From Sporisorium sorghi (taxonomy: Eukaryota; Basidiomycota; Ustilaginomycetes; Ustilaginales; Ustilaginaceae), in NCBI GenBank assembly GCA_023212695.1, contig JALCCG010000453.1, positions 1-11,371 on the forward strand: 11,371 nucleotides of DNA, given 5' to 3'. The translations under genes and the position numbers were made by a program. The notes under the pieces were generated by a model. The model was not told the origin of the DNA, searched no databases, and saw only the letters and a list, made by a program, of their open reading frames with translations. Below are positions 1 to 8,552 of this stretch, piece by piece; the stretch's first letter is position 1; each line of letters opens with the position of its first letter.

Positions 1-73
<73 letters not shown>
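1..73. repeat. Poly-G run at contig edge
   Basis: All of the first 73 bases are G, after which ordinary mixed sequence begins abruptly. A G homopolymer of this length at the very start suggests an assembly or sequencing artefact rather than genomic sequence. That interpretation is inference. Nothing to its left can be assessed. Confidence 0.9.
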
Positions 74-74
<1 letters not shown>

Positions 75-181
75 GTCAGTATGCTCAACGCGACAATCTG
101 AAGGAGTACCGCAACGCGAACATTACGCGCCCCACGAACCACGGATCTAGCGTCGAAACTATAGTGAGATGGCGGTCATGA
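74..181 (+). other. Possible 3' tail of a truncated plus-strand coding region
   Basis: One plus-strand frame is open from the end of the G run to a TGA at 179-181, about 35 codons. Its first half has coding-like codons (CGC, AAC, TAC and CAC preferred over alternatives). If real, it is the C-terminus of a gene convergent with the reductase/ribosomal-protein gene. The stretch is too short to exclude chance and no family is recognised. Confidence 0.2.
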
Positions 182-263
182 TCATGTTGAAGCTAGAATC
201 TATACAGAGCTAAGGATGAGTGGACGGGAACAAAGAATACAGCGGACAAGTGGCATGGATTTT

Positions 264-2478
264 CTATTGCTTGGCCTCAAGGTCCCTCTTTCGACCCTCG
301 AGCGTCAGAGCCAGCTGCTGACCGCTGGCCTGGCTAAGCACACCCGCCAACTGCTGGGCAGGCGCACTGAGCAAACCGACAATCTGCGACCTGAGCTGGT
401 CCAGACCGCCGATCCTGCCCACGTCTCGGGTCTGGGGAACTTGGAGCAACCTGTTGCCCTCGAGCACCGCCGCCAGAGGCACCAACCTAGGGTTGGCCAC
501 CGCGGTTTCCGGGTGCTTGACGCCCATGGCGGGGGCTCGAGGAGGTGCGTGGCCGAGCGCTCTATCCACGACATTAAACAGCGCGCCGAGATACGCAGGA
601 GTAAGCTGTTCGCATGTCAGCAAGGCGATCGGGCCGCCGAGCGCAGGCTGCAGCGCCTCCATGGTGGCGTTCTCCTTCGACAGCTGTCTCGTCGCCGCCT
701 TGATCAGACCGGCGCGCACGACGGTGAGCGAAGCCTTGGCCGTCTGGCCGTCGGGCAGCTTAATCGCCGCAATGTCCGAACGCACTTTGGCGAGCTCGGC
801 GACAGAGAGGTTGTTGTGCTGCAGCACAAGCACCATCTGGCTGTCGGTGAGGAGGCGCAGGTACTTTTCGTACAGGAACGATTTTTTGGCGGGATACTTT
901 CGCGCCGCCGCGGCAGCCGCCGACGAGGACGAGGAGGGCAAAGGTGCTGCAGTGGCTGCGATGGGGGATGGAGCAGCAGAAACGGAAGCTCGGGCCTGGG
1001 TCGAAGTGGACATTCTACGCACCGTGTACATGTTGATCTTTTTGGTCTCTCTCTCGATGCTCTGTTCTCCGTCGACGAATTTGAGTCCGGGGGTGGCAAG
1101 CGCCGACTTGGATGTGTTGCGCAGCAAGGGGCTCTCGGTGACCGCGGGTGCTTCGGATGCGCTAGGAGGGGCGACTTGGGCGGCAGCAGCCGATCGGCTG
1201 GTGGTGGCAAAGCTTCGGAACAGCGACGACGAGGCAAGGCGCGCCTGGATGGCAGTGGGTCGAGGGCTGTTGCTGCGCGACGACGAGGCCAGAGGGTGGG
1301 CGGCCGTGTGGAACATGCGCGAGGGCGACGAGGGGTCGTTGCGTGGCTCGAGACGGTGCTCGAGAGGCGACTCGTGGGCAGGTGGAGGCACGTAAGAGCC
1401 GCCCTTGAGCTGGTTCTCGCGCGTCTGGTCCACACCGTCCTCAAAGATCTCGTCCTCGACGGCCCAACCCTGAGTGGGGTCGACGGTCCTATCGATGGGA
1501 CGGCTGAGCGCCTCGTTGGTGAGGTGCTTGATCTCGTCGGCGGGCAGCTCAATGTCGAGCACGCGGAAGTTCTCCTCGATGCGCTCGGGCGTGACACTCT
1601 TGGTGATGGGGATGATGTCCCTGCCGAGCGTCCATGCGAGCAGCACCTGCGCAGGCGTGATGTTGTTCCTCTGAGCAATGTCGACGACGACGGGGTCCTC
1701 GAGGTACTTGGCCACATTCTGGTTGGAGCCAAAGGGCGAGTAGGCCTGGAGGGTGACGCCGTGAGCGTGGGCGTAGTTGCGCAGCTCCTCGTTGTGAACG
1801 CCGAGGTTGACTTCGACCTGATTGACGACGGGCTTGACGGTAGCCTGCTCGACAATCTCGTCAGTGCGTCGGATGTTGAAGTTGCTGATGCCGATGTTGC
1901 GAACCTTGCCCTTCTTGACCATCTCCTCCATGACGCGGTAGGTGGCCATAAAGTCACGCGAGAGATCGGTGCTCTCGACGGGGTGGCCGCCAGTGCTGCG
2001 GATGGAGGGGACCATGGATCCCTTGGCGTTGAGGAAAGCGACGGGCCAGTGCATGAGGTACAAGTCGAGGTAGTCGGTGCCGAGGTCCTTGAGCGAAGCG
2101 TCTAGAGCCTGTTGGAAGAAATTGGATCAGTAATGAGTGTTGGAGTCAGCGTGGTGTTCAGGACATGACAAGTGGGATCAGTTTGGGTCTACGTACCTTT
2201 TCGACATGCTCAGGGTCGTGGAAGCTGTTCCAGAGTTTGCTGGTGAGCCACAGCTGCGATCGAGGGACGCCAGCCTTCTTGATACCGGCAGCAACAGCAT
2301 CTTCGTTTCGATACGCCCAAGCGCAGTCAATGTGACGGTAGCCAGTCTTGATGGCGTGAGCAACAGCGGGAGTAGCCTGCTCCTTGGTCATCTTCCACGT
2401 GCCGAACCCGAGCTTGGGGATCTGGGCACCGTTGGCCAAGGTGAAGTTGGCGGACCTTCGGACAGTAGAGGCATACAT
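264..2478 (-). CDS. Aldo-keto reductase fused in frame to mitochondrial ribosomal protein uL10m
   Basis: Two exons, 2478-2197 and 2108-264, are joined over an 88-nt GTACGT..CAG phase-0 intron and encode 708 residues. Residues about 10-320 form an NAD(P)H-dependent aldo-keto reductase. The signature GYRHIDCAWAY gives Asp51 and Tyr56, TSKLWN gives Lys81, and LMHWP gives His114, which complete the catalytic tetrad. GKVRNIGISNF (signature 2) and IPITKS (cofactor-binding lysine loop) follow. Residues about 498-708 resemble mitochondrial uL10 of the large ribosomal subunit (KYPAKKSFLYEKYLRLL, then LVLQHNNLSVAEL). Residues 359-500 between them are Ser/Ala/Arg-rich and look like mitochondrial presequences, with internal methionines at 359 and 460. 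The start chosen (MYASTVRR) lies just before the reductase core. No stop codon separates the domains, so translation from Met359 or Met460, or alternative splicing, may produce the ribosomal protein alone. Reductase identity is very secure, uL10m good. Whether the full fusion accumulates is unknown. Confidence 0.85.
1023..1316 (-). other. Internal presequence with E1-beta-like end and cryptic 5' splice site
   Basis: This covers residues 359-456 of the fused frame. It begins with a Met followed by an Arg/Ser/Ala-rich stretch without acidic residues for over 40 positions, typical of a mitochondrial targeting peptide. It ends FVDGEQSIERETKKINMYT, which resembles the start of the mature domain of branched-chain 2-oxoacid dehydrogenase E1-beta (usual pattern KMN-aromatic followed by a short helix). 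Directly after MYT the DNA reads GTGCGTAG, a good 5' splice site. No rest of E1-beta is visible in the window. The E1-beta resemblance is from memory of the family and is tentative. Confidence 0.4.
2109..2196 (-). other. Intron of the reductase/uL10m gene
   Basis: On the minus strand, exon 1 ends GTCGAAAAG before GTACGT, and exon 2 begins after TTCCAACAG with GCTCTAGAC. The join is phase 0 and restores continuous aldo-keto reductase homology (..HVEK|ALDASLKDLGTDYLDLYLMHW). A CTGAC or CTGATC branch-point-like sequence lies shortly before the acceptor. Confidence 0.9.
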
Positions 2479-2638
2479 GATTGCGAAGTGGAGTGAGCGA
2501 TGGGCTTGCGATGGTATCGAGACTACGACGGAGGTCGAGGTCGATTCTGCTGCTGGACGGACACTGTGCGAAGATGCTCCGAGCGTAGAAGGATGCCGCC
2601 GGTGGTCAAGCAGGCGATCGATCGAGGCAGGCTTGGGG

Positions 2639-2658
2639 AAAAAAAAAAAAAAAAAAAA
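2639..2658. repeat. A20 homopolymer
   Basis: Twenty consecutive A residues on the plus strand, about 160 bp upstream of the reductase start codon. On the coding strand it is a T tract, of the kind that often excludes nucleosomes in fungal promoters. Confidence 0.95.
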
Positions 2659-2886
2659 GTCAGGTGTGAAGAACGGTTCTAGCCTGATCTGAGGATGGTG
2701 ATGATGATCAGGTGGTGATAGTGATGAGGAAAAGTGTTCTTGAGGATGAGCGGAGAGATGGGAGAACACGAGCTGAGCTAGAGACAAAGAGAGAGAGAAA
2801 GGCAAAAACAGATGAAACAGGCACACAGCGGCAGGCGCGGACTGGCCGATGAGAAGCTTAGTCGAGGTCGAAAGGCGGAGGAGGAT

Positions 2887-2909
2887 GAGAGAGAGAGAGA
2901 GAGAGAGAG
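2887..2909. repeat. GA dinucleotide microsatellite
   Basis: Uninterrupted GA repeat of 23 nt within a longer purine-rich stretch. It produces the Arg/Glu-rich spurious frames seen here. Confidence 0.95.
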
Positions 2910-3162
2910 TCTCGGAGAGGCCGAGAGGCGAAAAGGCGGAGAAAGGCGAAGGTGGGGCGATCTGCAAGGAGGAAGAGGAGAGGAAAGGCAAGAGCAAGAG
3001 CAAGAGCGATAGACTGCCGGAAAAGAGTCGACAGGATACGTCGGCCCTTGCGATTGTCCAAGTGATGGAAAGCAGCCGATGCGAGGAAAAGCGAGGCTGC
3101 TGCGGTGACGGTCGTGAGAAATGTGATGGTAGCAAGGAGGCTCTGGCAGCGCACAGTCCGAG

Positions 3163-3183
3163 AAAAAAAAAAAAAAAAAAAAA
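3163..3183. repeat. A21 homopolymer
   Basis: Twenty-one A residues. They are followed about 20 bp later by a GA tract, repeating at roughly 520 bp distance the A-tract/GA-tract pairing seen at 2639-2909. Confidence 0.95.
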
Positions 3184-3205
3184 TTTGGCTTCGCAGAGTG
3201 AGAGT

Positions 3206-3229
3206 GAGAGAGAGAGAGAGAGAGAGAGA
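3206..3229. repeat. GA dinucleotide microsatellite
   Basis: GA repeat of 24 nt, preceded by imperfect GAGTGA units. It forms a pair with the A tract just upstream. Confidence 0.95.
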
Positions 3230-3877
3230 AAGCGGCGGCAGCTGCTGGCCTGCTGACCTCGCCTTACGAACAAGCAAAAATGCGCGAGAAGAGGGGGGGG
3301 AGGGGAAAAATTTTGTTCGTTAAAAGGCGGCTGGAAGCGAGTTCAAAGTGGTGAGCTGCCAAAAGCTTCACCTTACGTTAGTTGGGCTTGGAAATACATC
3401 CTTGCTTTTTGAATTTCACAGACTGCTCTACTGCCCACAAAACAAGCTCGCTCTGCAGCCCCACTCTCTCGAGGCACATTTCTAACAAGGCTGCCGATGA
3501 CGAGGCCGAACCCTTTGCTTCCACACTCCGCTGTGAATATGACAGCCAAGGTGTCAGCTGCCCGACCATCACAACCGTTCTAGCTGAACGACTCTTGTGT
3601 GAACAGAAGAGCACAAAGCGGACGGAGCACCTTCTGCTGCAAAGGCACCTCGGAAGAATTTCCAGCTAAGAAGAAAAAGCAAGACTGGTGGCACGGCCCG
3701 CCTGAAGATCCTTGATTGCCGAGGCCCGCTCTTCTGCCAAGCTTTCGCCGCGAAGGCCTCAGAGAGGAGAGAGCAAAGTGAGGGGCTTCTTTTGCTTGCT
3801 TGCTCCCCGTCTTTTTCGCGTGAGTGCGGGGTCGAGCAACGGCGACCAACTCAGGCAGGCGGTTTGCCGAGCAACTG

Positions 3878-3911
3878 AAAAAGAAAAAAAAAAGAAAAAA
3901 AAAAAAAAAAA
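3878..3911. repeat. Interrupted poly-A tract
   Basis: Thirty-four nt of A interrupted by only two G residues. Confidence 0.95.
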
Positions 3912-4227
3912 GGCCGACCGCGATGCTGGCATGCTACAGTAAGCCCTCGAGCACGAACGGGTCAACTACTGGCTGCAGTCCAGTGTTGCTTATCGGCGAA
4001 AGGCCGCCGATACGCCCATCGACCTTCAACTCGCAAGACGCCGAAGTTCTACTTGCAAGTGCTTTGGTCTGCAGCAGCAGCAGCGTGTTTGTCCTCTTCG
4101 TCTCTCAATTGTGCGCCGCGTGAAGTCGATGTTGAAATGTCACACAGTCCATTCGCTGACCGACCAAGATCCCAGTCAAAGGCATCGGGGCATTCGAGAT
4201 GGTGCATCGGCCGCCCGTTTAATTCTG

Positions 4228-4228
<1 letters not shown>

Positions 4229-4280
<52 letters not shown>
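4229..4280. repeat. T52 homopolymer
   Basis: Fifty-two consecutive T residues in otherwise unique sequence. I see no flanking target-site duplication or adjacent retroelement body, so nothing supports a retroposed poly-A tail. The exact length is likely to be unreliable in any assembly. Confidence 0.95.
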
Positions 4281-4282
<2 letters not shown>

Positions 4283-4990
4283 GGAGAAAAGTGCCGGGAT
4301 CCTGGGCGCCTTTCTTCGCTGCGAGACATGCTCCGCTCGACACCCGTCAAAACCGACAAATCCTTCCGTAGATCACCTCGCTCCGCATCGCGCTCGGATT
4401 CGAATGAGCAACTGTATCGGTCGATCCGATGACATCGCTGCTCTCTGCTTGAGGTGGAATCGGCCGATCCAATCTTCTGCGTCGCCATCGTCTTCATCCA
4501 TTTTCACCCTGACACTCGGCTTGAATTGGTTGCTCCCATGCTCGGAGCCCATAGAGGCTCCGACGCTTCATACTTTGACTACTAGGCCGAGGAAAGCGGC
4601 TTGCTACTGATCGAGTTTGCAAAGCCAGGAAAAGGGCCAAGTGACGCCCACATGCGGATCTCACAATTGACAGCCTCCCGTTCATCCAGCCTGTTGAGCA
4701 GAAGGGGCTCGCTCGACGTGGCTCGCAGATGACCTCGCGACCGGACTCTTTGGCAGTTGCAACAACTTCGGTGGGTGTGTAAAATCTCCCACTTTCACAC
4801 TGATGTTTCGCTGTGCTACGATCAAGAAGGGCTGGTTTGGCCATGCAGGTGAACGCTTCAGCAAGCCATTCCGACATTGATCAACGCTGTCGCTGATTCC
4901 TCTTCTTCTTCCTCTCCGACCGCTTACTTTCCTTTCGCTGCAAGAGCCTGCATCGATCAAAAGTCCGCACTCAAGCATCAGCCAGTCATC

Positions 4991-5624
4991 ATGAGACTCT
5001 CCGTCTTCTTGCTCGTCTCGGTCTTCTTCGCAGCTTGTGCACTCGCTGTAAGTCGTAATCTAGTCGCGCATTACCTCGCTTTCTTCGGCCACTCTGAACA
5101 CAATGGGCTTTCCTTCCTTTCCTCTTCTTCGCCAGGATCTTATCCCATCCAGGCTTCACCTTGAACGACGAGACCAAGATGAACGCGAACCATGCACCAA
5201 GGAAATGGTCGAGTTCTGGTCAAAGTACAAGACTCCTCATGGCTGGTTAGCGACCATCTGCTACCGTACCATCTTTAAATATCATCTGAAAGACCGTTCG
5301 AAAGAACACTTCAAGTTCGTTGCGAAAGATTGGTGCAGCAAAGGCAACTATGATGGCTCTGGTTGGGACGCATACGAGTAAGTCCACGCTCACGGACCTG
5401 TCTTGCCATACACGTCGGACTTGTCATTTTCTCCGAGCTGACCCGTTAGCAACTCCATCTCCATTCTCTACTGCTGCTGATGCTGCTCAAGGTATTCTTG
5501 CCACCATATGATTGGTCCCAACACTTTCGAGCTACGTGACGATGGTGGCTACGCCAATTTGGCCATCAGGCGCAATGAGCACAAGTGCGATTGGAACGGG
5601 GAGGCCCTCACCTGCAGAGCTTGA
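4991..5624 (+). CDS. Six-cysteine small secreted protein, copy A (candidate effector)
   Basis: Three exons, 4991-5047, 5136-5377 and 5492-5624, encode 143 residues. Exon 1 is exactly a signal peptide, MRLSVFLLVSVFFAACALA, and ends at GTAAGT (phase 0, 88-nt intron). Exon 2 gives a short linker with a dibasic ERRD site that a kexin-like protease could cut. It also carries cysteines 1-3 (EPCTKEM, TICYRT, DWCSKG) and ends GSGWDAYE, where the codon of the last Glu is split by a phase-2 GTAAGT intron of 114 nt. Exon 3 carries cysteines 4-6 (EYSCHH, HKCDWN, LTCRA). Without the second intron a TAA follows GWDAYE at once. The intron is justified because exon 3 aligns closely with the third exon of the other copies and keeps 28 residues between cysteines 4 and 5. 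The mature protein is small, apparently soluble and lacks a membrane segment. Function is unknown; secretion and an effector role are inferred. Confidence 0.82.
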
Positions 5625-6672
5625 ATCCTTCAAGAACAATTTTCGCACCCATAGACACTGGTGGCTGTCTTGTTGCAATCATATCATCCCTTTTCCCGCG
5701 CTCCTCATTTGGTTCCCCTTGGTCCCTTGCAATGTCATTTCACCTTGGCGGTGCCAAGGGACTACTTCATCACTCTGATGAGATCAAGATTCTGAGCTGC
5801 TGCATTTGTGGCGGAGACAGCAAAAAAGCGAAAGTCTGCATGGCAGGCTTCAATCCCCAAATGCGAACACAGACGACGTGCGGCAAATCTTCAATGCTGC
5901 GCTGTCGAGGAAAGAAGGCAAGTTGTGCAGACAGGCTGAAAGCATCTGGGAGAGCTCAGCTCGCGCTACCATTTCGTCACTTCCTATTGTCCAGGTCGCA
6001 TCCTTCCCACCTTGAACTTCTGCAATCGACGCAGGCCCCTGCGTGCTCAGCTAGCGATTCAGATCGCCTTCGAACCCACTCTCTCTGTCGCCCGTCTGTT
6101 CCTCCCCTCACCGTGGGCTGGAGGACACGTCGAGCTCAAGGTCTCGCTGGTCTCGTTACAAAACAAGTTCTTCCCCTGCAGCAAGCCTGCAATGTTCAGC
6201 CGGAAGAAAGGGTCATTCGGGTCTGAGCGAAAGTACCGTTGTTTTGTGCCGACGGCCACGTACACCGAAGCAGGCGATCGCGAGACGCAGTGTCCTGGGT
6301 TGGGGGGCACGCGAGTAACGTGTATCACGTAGATGTGGAATTCACGTAGGTGTGGAACTGATCGGCCCTCAGAGACGGTCAGTCAAGGCCACAAAGTCCA
6401 AAAATCTCTCATCTACATGAATCTCGCATCTACGTGACCTACGTTACACGTTAGCGTGCCGATGGAAAAGGCGCCAGTCCCCTTGCGCTCCGAGCTCACC
6501 CCCGAGATGAAAGGGTGCGTTTGAGATGAGGTCAACAAGTGTTTTGCTTGAGACGAAATTGGCGCTCTCGCACTGTTGCCATCAACATCCAAAGACAGAC
6601 TTTTCTCGCTTTCACTCTTTCCCTTCCACCGTCTCCTTCCCCGTCCCCGCTTCCAAATTTTCTCGAGACTTG
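5625..6672. other. Intergenic stretch between copies A and B
   Basis: No gene is supported. It contains a perfect 7-bp hairpin at 5743-5759 (CCTTGGC-GGT-GCCAAGG) and the inverted-repeat element at 6306-6460. The last roughly 90 bases before 6673 are pyrimidine-rich, like a 5' leader. Open frames here lack signal peptides and recognisable domains and do not align with the secreted family. Confidence 0.6.
6306..6460. mobile_element. MITE-like 155-bp inverted-repeat element
   Basis: The left arm reads GGCACGC gag TAACGTGTA, CACGTAGATG, then TTCACGTAGGTG. The right arm contains the reverse complements in mirrored order: CATCTACATGAA (6410-6421), CATCTACGTG (6427-6436), TACACGTTA (6445-6453) and GCGTGCC (6454-6460). 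The loop is about 57 nt and carries no coding capacity. The left arm itself contains a degenerate 17-bp tandem duplication (CACGTAGATGTGGAATT / CACGTAGGTGTGGAACT). A 47-bp copy of the left arm occurs at 11240-11286, which argues for a dispersed element. No clear target-site duplication is visible, so the transposon class is unassigned. Confidence 0.6.
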
Positions 6673-7257
6673 ATGTCAATGTCATTCAACAACATCTTTG
6701 CCTTTGCGTTCCTAGTGACTTTCATCGCTCTTGCTGTAAGTTCCCCATCCTTCGCACTCTTGTCCTGCGCGTCTCTCGCTTTTACTCACTGAACCTTGGT
6801 CTCTCTAACCAATCAAATCAGCAAGGGTTAGCAGTCCAAGACACCGGCGCTGAAGGCCCTCAATTGGCTAAAAGAAGCTACAAAGACTGCCTGATGGAAC
6901 ATTATAGACCTGTCTGCTGACATGTGCTTCTCTGGCAAGAGCTACAAAATTGTCTGGCAGGACAGCTCCAGTTACAAGTCCGCCGGCTCCTTCGATTGTT
7001 TCGAAAAAACACGGTTTGATGAAGTCTAAGAATCGGTGAGCCACCATGATCTCCTCTGGCTCCCATCTTGTTCAGAACGAGGCTGACTTCCGGCATCACT
7101 CTCGATCTGTTGCGCGCATCAATGCAGCTACGACCGCTGGTATTTCATCGGGGCTAACTCTGTGCAGTTCAATAGCAACACAGGTGATGAAAACTTGGCC
7201 AAGTGGATCAACGGCAAACAATGCATTTTCAACGGCGAAAGCTTGACTTGCTATTAA
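6673..7257 (+). pseudogene. Six-cysteine small secreted protein, copy B, disrupted
   Basis: The family layout is preserved. Exon 1 (6673-6735) is a 21-residue signal peptide ending ..FIALA at GTAAGT. The first intron is 86 nt. Exon 2 lies at 6822-7035 before GTGAGC, and exon 3 at 7128-7257 follows TGCAG. Exon 2 starts well, with a kexin-like LAKR site and cysteine 1 (KDCLME), but then reaches TGA at 6918-6920. The homologous sequence (MCFSGKSYK, with cysteine 2) resumes in another frame. The distance from cysteine 1 to cysteine 2 is 34 nt, against 63-69 in the other copies, which implies a deletion of about 32 nt. A second frame change occurs near 7026-7030, just before intron 2. Cysteine 4 is replaced (YDRWYF where the others have YDC, YSC or FTC). 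Exon 3 otherwise matches well, including the 28-residue spacing and the final SLTCY. Read literally, a 53-residue truncated secreted peptide would result. Assembly errors could explain single indels but not the deletion. Confidence 0.72.
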
Positions 7258-7848
7258 AAAGGTCAGACTCCTCGGAAAAGGCCATGAACTATCGGCCTGT
7301 CTCATATCAGTGGCTTTCACTGTTTCAACGAGCTTTCCGCTCTCTACTTGGACAATGTCGAGAAAGAGAGATCTAGTCACCTCGATCTGTTTTCTGCGGA
7401 TGGCTCAATAAGACCCTGTGTGATCTTGTTTGGAACAATTGAGAGAGCTCAGGGACGAGAAACACATCCTCCTTGTGTTTCATTCTAGGGTGGCCCTTGT
7501 CTTTGTGCGAGACTAGCAAAGGTCGAGCCCACGTACAGTTCATCCCATGCTGCAAGGCTGTGTGATCACAAAGGGTTGCTGCTAAATTGGAAGAGGTAGG
7601 GGGTGTGGGCACCGAGCTCATGGAAAGGCACTTGACAACAGTGGACAAGACTGTTGCCGCATCTCAACTGGAAGCACCCACATGCTGAAAAGGTGCCTCA
7701 CAAGTGAAATTGAACGATGCCACAAAGTCGGTTGCTGGATTTCTGCATAAAGAGCCCTCTCTCCCCCTCCTGCGCCTCTTTCTTGCCTCTGCAACCTTCA
7801 ACATCCACCTTCACCGCCTTGAGACGCATCAAGCCTTTCTTCGTCCCG
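7258..7848. other. Intergenic stretch between copies B and C
   Basis: No gene is supported. The last roughly 100 bases before 7849 are C/T-rich, with a CATAAAG sequence at 7746-7752 that could serve as a weak TATA-like element. No exon of the secreted family is detectable here by eye. Confidence 0.55.
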
Positions 7849-8552
7849 ATGTTCCTCGACAAGCTTTTCATCTTGCTCCTCTTGGCGGCCTACGTCGTGC
7901 TTGCCGTAAGATCTTCCCCGGTCACTCTCTCGTTGCTTTTGCGTTTTCGCTGCCGTCCTCCTGTTGCTGATTCTCTACCCTGCTTCCTCCTCCTTGTCGT
8001 TCCGTTCAATTCCAGGAGACAAAGGCTCCCGAGCCTCTCAGCAACGGACTTTCGACCAGCCAGAACGGAAAATTTGCAGAATGCGCTAAGAACACATATC
8101 GCACCGCTTGGGACAGCCCTCAGAGTCCCGCCGATGCCAGGGCCCTCATTTGCTTTTCTGGCAGGTACAGCCTCGACAACTACAAGCCTGAAAACTACGT
8201 CTTCCAAGGCAAACATGAATGCATCGTTAAGCAAAAGGGGGACCTGTTTGCAGATAAGAATCGGTAAGCTAAATTACCATCACCAGACCTCTCTCGGGTC
8301 GTCACAAGGTTGGAACAAAACCATTGACTCACGACGAACGACCCTGTATTTGAGCTGCGCTGAGCCAGGTACGATTGTATCTTCCTCAAAGGGGGGAACG
8401 CATTCAAGACAGACGACAATTACTCCGGCGACAATCTGGCATGGTGGTACAATACCAAAGAATGCCGTTACTACGAGGAAATCTCGATTCTGGGCTGCTT
8501 TGGTCGAGGCGGCCACACCACGCGGCCCGGTTTGAGGACGGTAGTGAAATAG
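7849..8552 (+). CDS. Six-cysteine small secreted protein, copy C (candidate effector)
   Basis: Three exons, 7849-7905, 8016-8263 and 8369-8552, encode 162 residues. Exon 1 is the signal peptide MFLDKLFILLLLAAYVVLA, ending at GTAAGA (phase 0, 110-nt intron with TTCCAG acceptor). Exon 2 begins with a polar linker without a dibasic site. It carries cysteines 1-3 (FAECAKN, LICFSGRY, HECIVK) and ends ADKNR, with the Arg codon split by a phase-2 GTAAGC intron of 105 nt. Exon 3 carries cysteines 4-6 (RYDCIFLKGGNAF, KECRYYEE, LGCFGR), with 28 residues between 4 and 5. It then continues into a Gly/Arg-rich tail ending RTVVK, about 20 residues longer than copy A. The exon 2 end (GATAAGAATCG) is nearly identical to that of copy B, so B and C look like the closest pair. 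No catalytic motif is seen; function is unknown. Confidence 0.82.

Larger units (their letters stand above)
2479..3380 (-). promoter_or_regulatory. Upstream region of the reductase/uL10m gene
   Basis: There is no convincing gene in these 900 bases. On the minus strand the region is strongly pyrimidine-rich, with two T tracts and two CT tracts (described separately), a composition common in fungal promoters and 5' leaders. The open frames here are low-complexity translations of those tracts. Promoter function is inferred from position only; no TATA box or transcription start can be assigned. Confidence 0.4.
3381..4990. other. Intergenic stretch without a supportable gene
   Basis: This 1.6-kb stretch separates the divergent reductase gene from the first secreted-protein gene. 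Several frames of 60-185 codons are open, but they run through homopolymers, lack recognisable domains and show no coding-like codon bias. A cysteine-bearing frame at 3382-3669 faintly recalls the third exon of the secreted family, but its cysteine spacing does not fit. The last roughly 100 bases before 4991 are C/T-rich, as in a fungal 5' leader. Confidence 0.6.

Noticed and set aside
216..2105. A 629-codon plus-strand frame opposite the fused gene
   Set aside because: It is an antisense shadow of the C-ending codons of the reductase/uL10m gene, Arg/Gly-rich with no domain; the minus strand has clear homology.
3382..3669. A 95-codon frame with CEYDSQGVSC and an upstream GGW near a GTGAGC, recalling exons 2 and 3 of the secreted family
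   Set aside because: The last two cysteines have the right 8-residue spacing. The distance to the preceding cysteine is 25 or 35 rather than the invariant 28, and no signal-peptide exon or conserved core (GxNxF, NL) is present.
4229..4280. T52 as the poly-A tail of a minus-strand retroposon
   Set aside because: No target-site duplication and no element body beside it.
4053..4610. A plus-strand frame with a long phenylalanine run resembling a membrane segment
   Set aside because: The phenylalanines are simply the T52 homopolymer translated; the flanks carry no coding signal.
4494..4877. A 127-codon minus-strand frame with several cysteines
   Set aside because: It has no signal peptide, family resemblance or coding-like third positions; its length is within what chance gives at this GC content.
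5585..6226. A 213-codon plus-strand frame after copy A
   Set aside because: It begins inside exon 3 of copy A in another frame, has no recognised domain or signal peptide and does not show the codon bias of the real exons.
7568..7576. ACAAAGGGT, close to the pheromone-response element ACAAAGGGA bound by Prf1 in Ustilago
   Set aside because: It is a single 8-of-9 match about 270 bp upstream of copy C, with no equivalent upstream of the other copies; expected by chance in 11 kb.
6388..7729. GCCACAAAGTC shared upstream of copies B (6388-6398) and C (7719-7729)
   Set aside because: An 11-mer shared between two roughly 1-kb regions is not improbable, it lies at different distances from the start codons and I do not find it upstream of copies A or D.
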